9,915 bases of DNA, taken from the NCBI GenBank assembly GCA_021731185.1, contig JAKFXW010000249.1, positions 1-9,915 on the forward strand, read 5' to 3'. This DNA comes from Gallionellaceae bacterium. GTDB lineage: Bacteria > Pseudomonadota > Gammaproteobacteria > Burkholderiales > Gallionellaceae. The translations under genes and the position numbers were made by a program. Below the pieces are notes generated by a model. It had not been told where the DNA came from and did no database searches. It saw only the letters and a list, made by a program, of their open reading frames with translations. Shown piece by piece: positions 1-5,404 of this stretch; position 1 is the first letter of the stretch, and each line of letters opens with the position of its first letter.

Positions 1-379
1 CCGTTAATGTGATTCTTGCCTGTTGCAAACCGCGCCGAATGATTGATCCGGTGGTGATGAAAATCACTCACGTCGAGCGCGTTATAGCTGCGGTAGCAAT
101 CCGTGTAGACCACGCTATCAGGGGCTATTTTCCTCGTTTACCTTTGCGCGCTCCCCCAAAATAGCGCTCGTCTAACTCGACTGCACCATCAAATACTGCC
201 TGTGCATTTAATGCACAATGATGGTTAATTACCTGGCGAATTTTTCTGTAAAAAAGCATCGCCGTGTTGGGCTGGATATTCAATATATTTGCTGCTGATC
301 TGGCCGTTACTTCAAGAACAAAATATTCCAGCAACTTTAGCTGTTGTTTCTTTAATAACTTACAATGGGTTATCTTCAT
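1..379 (-). pseudogene. IS1595-family transposase, internal deletion plus frameshift, truncated at contig edge
   Basis: The minus-strand ATG at 377-379 opens an 84-residue reading frame. It starts MKITHCKLLKKQQLKLLEYF and carries the first catalytic block of the DDE transposase, VELDERYFGG, followed by RKGKRGK and a TAG stop at 125-127. Immediately beyond the stop, in a different frame (roughly 1-121), the later part of the same family resumes: PDSVVYTDCYRSYNALDVSDF, containing the second catalytic Asp, then HHHRINHSARF and GKNHIN. Compared with my recollection of intact IS1016-type proteins (about 215-230 aa), roughly 40 codons between KRG and PDSVVYTD are missing and the two halves are out of frame. 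The C-terminal part, expected to continue GIENFW, runs off the window. The gene is inactive. The family call is secure; the deletion size is estimated from memory of the family, not from an alignment. Confidence 0.85.
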
Positions 380-382
380 TTT

Positions 383-405
383 ATTAGCTTAACATTTAAG
401 CTAAT
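383..405. repeat. 9-bp perfect palindrome just upstream of the IS1595 transposase start
   Basis: ATTAGCTTA (383-391) and TAAGCTAAT (397-405) are perfect inverted repeats separated by ACATT. They lie between the IS outer end and the transposase ATG, where the element's own promoter or a regulatory site would be expected. The role is inferred from position only. Confidence 0.5.
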
Positions 406-528
406 CTACTTCAGCCCCCAAATATAAACATGCAAATAAATAATACATCAAAAAATTGCCACAAAATGGGGGTTACCCAATATATACTGCACGTCCAGTT
501 CTTTGTTTACCTAAATTTTACATTGATT

Positions 529-534
529 AAAGGA
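529..534 (+). promoter_or_regulatory. Ribosome binding site that sets the Tim44-like gene start
   Basis: AAAGGA ends 9 bases before the ATG at 544. The reading frame is open back to an ATG at 430, but the extra residues have no signal-peptide character and that ATG has no purine-rich site. The segment starting at 544 begins with a proper signal sequence, so 544 is chosen. Confidence 0.7.
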
Positions 535-543
535 ATCTCTACT

Positions 544-1383
544 ATGAAACGCTTCGCACTTTTATCCATGTTAGTTTTTATCGGTTTTTCTGTGGCTGCT
601 CCTCATGCAGAAGCCAAGCGCTTTGGCGGCGGCAGCAGTTTTGGCAAGCAACGCAATATCAGTCCACAACAAATGCAAAAAGCCCCTACTGCTGCGCCTG
701 CTGCGGCAACACCCGCAGGCCAACCTGCTGGTAATAAATGGCTTGGGCCATTAGCTGGCTTGGCGCTGGGTGCTGGACTGTTTGCAATGTTCTCAAGCAT
801 GGGCTTGGATGGCGCATTGGGTGGTATTTTGATGGCGCTGTTGGCAGCAGGCGCAGTGATGTTTCTACTTTCCAGGTTTCGTAAATCATCCACTCCGCCA
901 CGTCCTGCCATGCAATATGCAGGTGCGACAGACCACGCTCCAACAGCGAATCGTTTTGAACAGCAGCCCACCGCTGGCGGCGCGCAAGCTGGCGTAATGC
1001 TTAGCAACATTCCTGCAGATTTTCCGGTAGAGCCATTTTTGCGTAGTGCGAAAACTTCTTTCATTCGTTTGCAAGCTGCCCATGATCGTAAAGATTTAGA
1101 TGATATTCGCGAATATACGACTGCAGAAATGTTTGCTGAAATTGCGATGCAGGTCAAAGAGCGGGATAACATGCCGCAAAACACGAATGTTTTATCAATT
1201 AACGCGCAGCTGCTGGAAGTGCAAAACGAAGCTGATTACGCTATCGCCAGCGTTCGTATGAGCGGCGAGTTGAGTGAAAACAAAGGCGCAGCCGAGAGCT
1301 TTGACGAAGTGTGGCATGTGCAAAAAAATCTGCGCGACGACAAGGCTGTGTGGCTGTTGGCTGGGATTCAACAGATCGTATAA
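544..1383 (+). CDS. Tim44-like domain protein, secreted or membrane-anchored
   Basis: This is a 279-residue protein of the bacterial Tim44-like family, named for its resemblance to the C-terminal domain of mitochondrial Tim44. The biochemical role of the bacterial members is not well established; a membrane-associated binding function is usually assumed. Residues 1-24 form a signal peptide (MKRF, a hydrophobic stretch, then AEA before KRFGGGSSFGKQ). The glycine-rich and Gln/Pro/Ala-rich segment 25-65 is low complexity. Residues about 67-86 and 92-109 are two hydrophobic, Gly/Ala/Met-rich segments likely to sit in the membrane, followed by the basic RFRK. Residues about 155-279 are the Tim44-like domain (FLRSAKTSFIRLQAAHDRKDLDDIREYTT, with the EVWHVQK motif near the end). 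It lies directly upstream of ubiJ-ubiB, an arrangement I recall from other betaproteobacteria in which ubiE often comes first. Here ubiE is not in view and an IS remnant lies upstream instead. Confidence 0.88.
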   Translation: MKRFALLSMLVFIGFSVAAPHAEAKRFGGGSSFGKQRNISPQQMQKAPTAAPAAATPAGQPAGNKWLGPLAGLALGAGLFAMFSSMGLDGALGGILMALLAAGAVMFLLSRFRKSSTPPRPAMQYAGATDHAPTANRFEQQPTAGGAQAGVMLSNIPADFPVEPFLRSAKTSFIRLQAAHDRKDLDDIREYTTAEMFAEIAMQVKERDNMPQNTNVLSINAQLLEVQNEADYAIASVRMSGELSENKGAAESFDEVWHVQKNLRDDKAVWLLAGIQQIV

Positions 1384-1404
1384 AGCCGTACTCTGAGATT
1401 GGGA

Positions 1405-1436
1405 TGACCCGCACGGTTGGCAGCAAGTGCGGGTCA
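1405..1436 (+). terminator. Perfect 10-bp hairpin between the Tim44-like gene and ubiJ
   Basis: TGACCCGCAC (1405-1414) and GTGCGGGTCA (1427-1436) are a perfect inverted repeat around a 12-base loop. It lies 21 bases after the Tim44-like stop and 27 bases before the ubiJ ATG. The GC-rich stem looks like an intrinsic terminator, but only CCTTCT follows, with no real T run. Partial termination, a processing site or 3'-end protection are all possible. No convincing promoter is visible between it and ubiJ. Confidence 0.5.
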
Positions 1437-1463
1437 CCTTCTACTACCGGAAATTATCTGAAC

Positions 1464-2090
1464 ATGTTGCGTCACCCTACAGCCTTGGCGCTCAATCATA
1501 TACTCAAACAAAATGAGTGGGCGTTGCAGCGGTTGGCACGGCATGCGGGCAAAACGGTGCGATTTAATATCGCGCCGTTTTCATTTACGTACGCTATTCA
1601 AAATAACGGTCTGCTCGCGGCAGCTGAGTTAGACGTATTACCAGAGCAAGCCTTAGCGGGCGCATCGCACAAAACGTCCGCCCAGCATCCCAATGCTACT
1701 TGTACCTTTCCACCCTCATTGTTACCCCGACTCGCGCTGCACGACGAGACCGCTATGCAAGCCGTGATCAGTGAAGGCGACACTGCCCTGCTGGCCGATA
1801 TACTGTATATCAGCCGCAATTTGCGCTGGGATGTAGCGGAAGACCTGAGTCATGCGGTGGGAGACATCGCCGCTGAACGCATCGTGCAATTTGCGCATGG
1901 CAGCCAGCAGCAGGTGCATGGCACGGCGCGCAATCTATCGCAAGCACTGGCTGAATACTGGACTGAAGAGCGTCCGCTACTGGCCAAGCCAGATCAAGTC
2001 GCCCGCTTCATCCAAAATGTGGATAAACTGCGCGACGATGTGGCGCGCCTTGAACAACGTATTAACCGGCTAACGCCTCGCACCGATTAA
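1464..2090 (+). CDS. ubiJ: Ubiquinone biosynthesis accessory protein UbiJ (SCP2 domain)
   Basis: This is a 208-residue cytoplasmic protein matching UbiJ. UbiJ is the SCP2-type lipid-binding factor that, in E. coli, works with UbiK and scaffolds the soluble Ubi hydroxylase/methylase complex around the polyprenylated intermediate. The N-terminus MLRHPTALALNHILKQNEWA is the family start, which is why the ATG at 1464 is preferred over upstream in-frame codons (1404 and 1311). The latter would overlap the previous gene. Residues about 10-115 form the SCP2-like fold, ending in GDTALLADILYISRNLRWDV, followed by EDLSHAVGDIAAERI. Residues about 178-203 (VARFIQNVDKLRDDVARLEQRI) look like the C-terminal coiled coil. 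The ribosome site is weak (CCGGAAA). ubiB follows after a 25-base gap, so the two are probably co-transcribed. The call rests on both sequence and context. Confidence 0.85.
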   Translation: MLRHPTALALNHILKQNEWALQRLARHAGKTVRFNIAPFSFTYAIQNNGLLAAAELDVLPEQALAGASHKTSAQHPNATCTFPPSLLPRLALHDETAMQAVISEGDTALLADILYISRNLRWDVAEDLSHAVGDIAAERIVQFAHGSQQQVHGTARNLSQALAEYWTEERPLLAKPDQVARFIQNVDKLRDDVARLEQRINRLTPRTD

Positions 2091-2115
2091 GCTTTAAATA
2101 ACTCTGATAACTGCA

Positions 2116-3633
2116 ATGCGTCTGCTGCGACTGCTAAAAATTATTTTCATCCTATTGCGCTTCGGCTTGGATGAATTCCTGCTGGCACACAGCAATACAC
2201 GCTGGCTTCTAAAGCCACTGAATGTGCTGCTATTCCTGCGCAACGTTTCTGCACCCAGAGCCGAGCGCTTACGGTTGGCGTTGGAAAGTCTCGGGCCGAT
2301 TTTTGTGAAATTCGGCCAGATGCTTTCCACGCGGCGCGACTTAATTCCGGTCGACATCGCTGATGAATTAGCCAAGCTTCAAGATCAAGTTCCACCCTTT
2401 TCCTCGGCAGAAGCTGTTGCCTTGCTGGAAACAACGTACCATCAAAAGCTCGACGAAATTTTTACCCGCTTCGATGAAACCCCCATCGCCAGTGCCTCGG
2501 TAGCCCAAGTGCATTTCGCGATGCTAAAAAATGGACGCGAAGTCGCGGTCAAAATTTTACGCCCGGGCATAGACCGTATCATCGCGCATGACATCGCTTT
2601 ACTTAGTATTTGCGCCGAATTGGTCGAACGTTGGTGGGAAGATGGCAAACGCCTTAAACCACGTCTTGTGGTAGCAGAATTTGCAAAGCATTTACACAAT
2701 GAACTCGACCTCATGCGCGAAGCCTCCAGTGCCAGCCAACTGAAACGCAACTTTGCCAATTCTAATTTATTACTCGTGCCTGAAGTGCACTGGGACTGGT
2801 GCACCAACTCAGTCATGGTCATGGAACGTATGCATGGCACGCCTGTCAGCCAAGTCGATACGCTGCGTGCGATGGGTGTCAACATCTCCAAATTGGCCGA
2901 AGATGGGGTAGAGATTTTTTATACGCAGGTATTTCGCGATGGATTTTTTCACGCCGACATGCACCCCGGTAATGTGCAAGTCGCGCAAGATGGTCGTTAC
3001 ATTGCGCTGGATTTCGGCATCATGGGCACGCTCACCGACACCGACAAACACTATCTCGCACAAAATTTCATTGCTTTTTTTCAGCGCGATTACAAACGCG
3101 TGGCCGAGGTGCATATCGAATCAGGCTGGGCTCCGGCAAATACCCGCGTGGATGAATTTGAGTCCGCCATTCGCGCTGTGTGCGAACCTATTTTCGACAA
3201 GCCACTGCGCGATGTTTCTTTTGGTCGCGTGCTGTTACGCCTGTTCCAAACCTCACGCCAATTTGGTATAGAAGTACAACCGCAATTAGTGCTGCTGCAA
3301 AAAACCCTGCTTAATATTGAAGGCTTAGGGCTGCAGCTCGACCCAGAATTAGATCTGTGGAAAACTGCCAAGCCGTGGTTGGAACGCTGGATGAGCGAGC
3401 AAGTGGGATGGCGTGGTTTCGTTAAAGCTTTGAAAAAAGAAATGCCATACTACGTAAATATGTTGCCAGAAATGCCACGCCTGCTGCATCAGCGCCTGGC
3501 CGAAAAGCCCAACGCACAATTGGAAATTTTATTACAGACTATGGTAATGCAGCAAAAGTATAGGAATCAGTTACTCGTGCTTTTATTGTTAGTATTGCTC
3601 GGTTTATTGGGATCATTAGTGTTAGATGTGTAG
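2116..3633 (+). CDS. ubiB: Ubiquinone biosynthesis protein UbiB (ABC1/ADCK atypical kinase)
   Basis: This is a 505-residue inner-membrane-associated member of the ABC1/ADCK/UbiB family, required for ubiquinone synthesis. Family members show ATPase activity and are thought to help extract or deliver hydrophobic intermediates to the Ubi enzymes rather than phosphorylate proteins. Diagnostic motifs are all present: KFGQ of the KxGQ motif at 65-68 followed by MLSTRRDLIP, the Ala-rich loop ASASVAQ at 125-131 in place of a P-loop, the kinase Lys in AVKILRP (K146), the ExD motif ELD (196-198), HADMHPGN (279-286) with its catalytic-loop Asp and metal-binding Asn, and DFG (299-301). The C-terminus, about 484-503, is strongly hydrophobic (LLVLLLLVLLGLLGSLV) and fits the usual membrane anchor. 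Length is close to the family norm. The start at 2116 has only a weak ribosome site, but MRLLRLLKIIFILLRFGLDE is typical of the family. It forms an operon with ubiJ. Confidence 0.95.
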   Translation: MRLLRLLKIIFILLRFGLDEFLLAHSNTRWLLKPLNVLLFLRNVSAPRAERLRLALESLGPIFVKFGQMLSTRRDLIPVDIADELAKLQDQVPPFSSAEAVALLETTYHQKLDEIFTRFDETPIASASVAQVHFAMLKNGREVAVKILRPGIDRIIAHDIALLSICAELVERWWEDGKRLKPRLVVAEFAKHLHNELDLMREASSASQLKRNFANSNLLLVPEVHWDWCTNSVMVMERMHGTPVSQVDTLRAMGVNISKLAEDGVEIFYTQVFRDGFFHADMHPGNVQVAQDGRYIALDFGIMGTLTDTDKHYLAQNFIAFFQRDYKRVAEVHIESGWAPANTRVDEFESAIRAVCEPIFDKPLRDVSFGRVLLRLFQTSRQFGIEVQPQLVLLQKTLLNIEGLGLQLDPELDLWKTAKPWLERWMSEQVGWRGFVKALKKEMPYYVNMLPEMPRLLHQRLAEKPNAQLEILLQTMVMQQKYRNQLLVLLLLVLLGLLGSLVLDV

Positions 3634-4031
3634 TGGGTTCCAAGGAAAAAATGTGGTACACAGCTTAGCCGTAGCCAGACCGAGCGAGCATCCTCATTAT
3701 GGCCTTAAGTTATTATCACCTTAATGAGTTCTTGAAAAAGAACCCTCAGTGCAATATGTATTGGCGGGAGACACAAGCTTGACGCAAATCAGAATAACGG
3801 CATAAACTTACACCAAGGTATTAGAATAAGGCTTGGCACTTTTCAAGGATGCCATGTCCCACGTGCCGGAACCTAAATTAATGGGCAGGGGAGGTTCTCT
3901 TGTGGTAATGCATCGCTTAAAAATACTCTTAAACAAATTTTTCACTACCTTTAAAATATCCTTCAACAAATTACAGGATGACTGTAAGATAATTCCTAAT
4001 TAAAAATGGAACACTTTTAAGGGTAATCTTA
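3634..4031. other. 398-bp stretch with no recognisable gene
   Basis: I see no coding frame with family resemblance on either strand here. Small structured bits exist: GTTCTT / AAGAAC around a GAAA tetraloop (3728-3743), and GAACCT / AGGTTC with a 17-base loop (3869-3874 and 3892-3897). From about 3900 the DNA becomes AT-rich, as expected for the promoter region of the gene at 4032. A possible weak promoter is TTCAAC (3962-3967), a 17-base spacer, then TAAGAT (3985-3990). The stretch may contain decayed mobile DNA, but I could not identify any. Confidence 0.4.
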
Positions 4032-4523
4032 ATGAAAATTGCACAACTCTCTACACTATTTTTAACTTGTCTGCTAGGCATCCTGCCTATCGCAGCCTTT
4101 GCCCAGCCTTACATAATTTCCCCTGACGGCAGCGAAGTTGCCGACCAAAAAACAGGGCTGATTTGGCGACGCTGTGCTGAGGGTATGGTGTACAGCGGTG
4201 GTACGTGTACAGGAACTGCAAAGTTATTTACCGACCAGGAAGCCGTAACGCACGGCACCACTCAGGCCAGCAGTACTGGCATCGCTTGGCGTTTGCCGAA
4301 CGTCCGAGAACTTGCCAGCATTGTTAACAAATCCCTCCGCAACCCGTCGATAGACTCAAAAGTTTTTCCAGCTACGCCATCACATTGGTTTTGGACTTCC
4401 ACACCCTTTGTTGACGTTAATTATGTTGGTGCCTGGCTCGTCAGTTTCGACAATGGCTTCGTCCTCAGCTACCGTTTCAGCGGCTTCAGTTACCATGTGC
4501 GGCTAGTACGTAATAGTCAATGA
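4032..4523 (+). CDS. Secreted DUF1566 (Lcl C-terminal domain) protein; candidate hypervariable target
   Basis: This is a 163-residue exported protein with a DUF1566/Lcl C-terminal domain, a fold related to C-type lectins that is generally taken to be a surface or periplasmic binding module. Its ligand is unknown. Residues 1-24 form a signal peptide with a likely cut at AFA before QPYIIS. Then come GLIWRRC (43-49), a Cys pair C49/C59 (CAEGMVYSGGTC) likely to form a disulfide, WRLPNVRELASIV (86-98), NPSIDSKVFPATP (104-116), WFWTSTP (119-125), AW (134-135) and the terminal HVRLVR (155-160): the family's landmarks in order. AAGGG (4019-4023) lies 8 bases before the ATG. The gene stands alone, with mobile DNA downstream. 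In the segment 126-155, 29 of 30 codons end in T or C, the exception being the conserved Trp codon. This is the pattern expected of variable regions in diversity-generating retroelement targets (see findings). No reverse transcriptase or template repeat is in the window. Confidence 0.85.
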   Translation: MKIAQLSTLFLTCLLGILPIAAFAQPYIISPDGSEVADQKTGLIWRRCAEGMVYSGGTCTGTAKLFTDQEAVTHGTTQASSTGIAWRLPNVRELASIVNKSLRNPSIDSKVFPATPSHWFWTSTPFVDVNYVGAWLVSFDNGFVLSYRFSGFSYHVRLVRNSQ

Positions 4524-4658
4524 GGCGGTGGTCTTGCAAAGGCTCTGTCGCATAAAGAAAACGCTGATTTACCCGCAAAAACCGTGAACTGTTTAAACCT
4601 TCATGTGCCAACGTAAAGTCGCAACCAACAAGAAGCAAAGCACACCAAGAGGCAGCAA
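4524..4658. other. Non-coding stretch, possibly the left end of the decayed IS5-type element
   Basis: No gene is visible. GGCTCTGTCGCATAAAG (4541-4557) looks like a terminal repeat of some IS5/IS6-type elements. CTGATTTA (4564-4571) is shared with the terminal repeat of the MITE at 4861-4868. Either could mark the original left end of the element whose transposase remnant starts at 4659. No matching right end was found, so this is tentative. Confidence 0.25.
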
Positions 4659-4849
4659 ATGAACTTCACACAAGCGAAATATGCGGGCAAGAAAATAAAC
4701 CCCGCATGAAAAACTCCTAGCGCAGATAGAACAAATTATGCCTAGGGGCGGTTAACTACCACCATCGAACCGCACGGCTCCAAGACTGCACAACACGATT
4801 ATCCACTGATTGATTTCAACAAAATCCTGCACATATCTTTTGTGCAAAT

Positions 4850-4853
4850 CTAA
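4850..4853. repeat. Left copy of CTAA target-site duplication
   Basis: CTAA directly precedes the GGAAG tip of the MITE and is matched by CTAA at 5127-5130 directly after the right tip. Removing the MITE and one copy brings FVQ of the transposase remnant next to SLADETVENALYDS, as expected for an insertion into that gene. Confidence 0.75.
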
Positions 4854-4883
4854 GGAAGCACTGATTTAATCCCACATGGCCGC

Positions 4884-4984
4884 GACATCGGCTTTACGGG
4901 ATGGAATGCACGGAGCAAGGTGACGCTAAGGGTCGTTCCCTTGGCTAACCTTGCGACAATGCAGGCCGCCCGTAAAGCCATGTC
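4884..4984. repeat. Long nested hairpin in the left half of the MITE
   Basis: GACATCGGCTTTACGGG (4884-4900) pairs with CCCGTAAAGCCATGTC (4969-4984) apart from one bulged base. Further in, GCAAGGT (4915-4921) pairs with ACCTTGC (4948-4954), and AAGGG (4928-4932) pairs with CCCTT (4938-4942) around TCGTT. Stems separated by small internal loops give one extended hairpin of about 100 bases. Confidence 0.75.
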
Positions 4985-4992
4985 CCGTATAT

Positions 4993-5095
4993 GTTGCGAC
5001 CAAATTGCGCGCTCGCTGTGTTGCACCCCTCGCCAGGGAGAATGACCCCTGGCCTTCGGGATGCGCCTTGCGATCATCACAATTTGGTCTGCAAC
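4993..5095. repeat. Second nested hairpin in the right half of the MITE
   Basis: GTTGCGACCAAATTG (4993-5007) pairs with CAATTTGGTCTGCAAC (5080-5095) with a single bulge. At the tip GCCAGGG (5032-5038) pairs with CCCTGGC (5047-5053) around an 8-base loop. With the terminal repeats paired, the whole element would form a three-way structure: one base stem carrying two long arms. Confidence 0.72.
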
Positions 5096-5126
5096 GCGGC
5101 TCATGGAGGATTAAATCAGTGCTTCC

Positions 5127-5130
5127 CTAA
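5127..5130. repeat. Right copy of CTAA target-site duplication
   Basis: CTAA follows the CTTCC tip of the MITE and duplicates 4850-4853. Its last base is also the first base of the Ser codon that opens the resumed transposase remnant. Confidence 0.75.
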
Positions 5131-5171
5131 GTTTGGCTGATGAAACCGTCGAAAACGCGCTCTACGACAGC

Positions 5172-5375
5172 AAGTCGAGTGACACCTTGTCTGCAAGGTC
5201 GCCGATCAAGTGATGGCGGCGAGCAGGCAGAAACAGTTGGTACTGGCCTGAGAGACGTTAAAAACAAAAACTCGTTCTAAGGGTATGGTCAAGAATTACG
5301 CACATTTGACCACATTGTTTGCTTTGAGTAAGCTGTATATGGTCAGGGAACAGCTCCGCTCATAGTGAGTGAGTC
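5172..5375. other. Non-coding stretch between the IS5 remnant and mrcA
   Basis: I see no gene. The first part may be further decayed IS sequence, but it matches nothing I recognise. TGGTCAA (5286-5292) and TTGACCA (5306-5312) form a 7-bp inverted repeat with a 13-base loop. No tRNA or other RNA gene is apparent. Confidence 0.35.
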
Positions 5376-5404
5376 AAACGGGGCGAAATACGCCAATACC
5401 GTTT
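5376..5404 (-). terminator. Possible terminator hairpin overlapping the mrcA stop codon
   Basis: AAACGG (5376-5381) pairs with CCGTTT (5399-5404), and inside this GGCG (5382-5385) pairs with CGCC (5391-5394) around a 5-base loop, with a 4-base bulge on one side. It starts at the last base of the mrcA stop. On the minus strand only three T follow, so it is weak there. On the plus strand the stem runs into TTT, so it could act in either direction. Confidence 0.4.

Larger units (their letters stand above)
1..419 (-). mobile_element. IS1595-family (IS1016-like) insertion sequence, damaged and cut by the window edge
   Basis: This stretch is the 5' end and part of the body of an IS1595-family element read leftwards. 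The outer end appears to lie at about 415-419: read on the minus strand it begins GGGGGCTGAAGTAGATTAG, which resembles the GGGG(C)TG-type terminal repeats I recall for IS1016-like elements. The exact tip and the target duplication cannot be fixed because the other end lies outside the window. The element ends about 125 bp upstream of the Tim44-like gene. The transposase inside is broken (see the pseudogene entry), so this copy cannot move by itself. A contig edge inside a repeated IS is a common assembly break. Confidence 0.75.
4854..5126. mobile_element. 273-bp MITE with 19-bp perfect terminal inverted repeats, IS5-type
   Basis: The left end reads GGAAGCACTGATTTAATCC (4854-4872). The right end (5108-5126) is its exact reverse complement, and the similarity continues imperfectly inward for about 30 bp (CATGGCCGCG against CATGAGCCGCG). 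Both ends are flanked by the same four bases, CTAA (4850-4853 and 5127-5130), as a target duplication. The GGAAG start and a 4-bp YTAR-type target fit the IS5 group as I know it. The interior has no transposase and is filled with two large hairpins. It is therefore a non-autonomous element that must have been moved by an IS5-type transposase elsewhere in the genome. The 84-codon minus-strand frame inside (4850-5104) is dictated by the repeat structure and is not called as a gene. Confidence 0.85.
4659..5171 (+). pseudogene. Decayed IS5-family transposase N-terminus, split by a MITE
   Basis: Fragments of the N-terminal region (DUF772-like) of an IS5-family transposase can be read in order, but in shifted frames. 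MNFTQAKYAGKK is at 4659-4694, EKLLAQIEQIMP at 4708-4743, RLTTTIEPH at 4749-4775, and a degraded ILHISFVQ segment ends at about 4846. After the inserted element, SLADETVENALYDS follows at 5130-5171. In intact relatives these blocks are contiguous: TRRE..L..M..I.PW..L...IEPHYPK, then ML RI.F.QQWF.LSD.A.E.ALYDS. There are several in-frame stops and at least two frameshifts, and the catalytic DDE part is missing. After ALYDS the sequence no longer matches what I know of the family, so the rest is deleted or too degraded. The segment order and the shared ALYDS motif make the identification fairly firm despite the decay. Confidence 0.65.

Noticed and set aside
430..543. Upstream in-frame extension of the Tim44-like protein starting at ATG 430
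   Set aside because: It has no ribosome site, and it would bury the clear signal peptide that starts at 544 behind AAAGGA.
603..1184. Long minus-strand open frame antisense to the Tim44-like gene (193 codons)
   Set aside because: It has low-complexity composition mirroring the Ala/Gly-rich sense gene and no family resemblance. It is a shadow of the real gene.
1311..1463. Longer ubiJ starts at 1311 and 1404
   Set aside because: 1311 overlaps the end of the previous gene, and 1404 lies at the foot of the hairpin. The family N-terminus MLRHP begins at 1464.
4541..4557. Terminal repeat of an IS6/IS26-like element (GGCTCTGTCGCATAAAG)
   Set aside because: There is only a partial resemblance, with no partner repeat and no matching transposase. 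It is kept only as a tentative note on the IS5 remnant's left flank.
4850..5104. 84-codon open frame on the minus strand inside the MITE
   Set aside because: It spans the inverted-repeat element almost exactly, has no recognisable domain, and its content is fixed by the palindromes. Such frames are often annotated as hypothetical proteins, but there is no evidence that it is a gene.
4524..5403. DGR template repeat or reverse transcriptase downstream of the DUF1566 gene
   Set aside because: I looked for a near copy of 4380-4510 and for an RT reading frame. Neither is present, and the stretch is occupied by IS5-type remnants.
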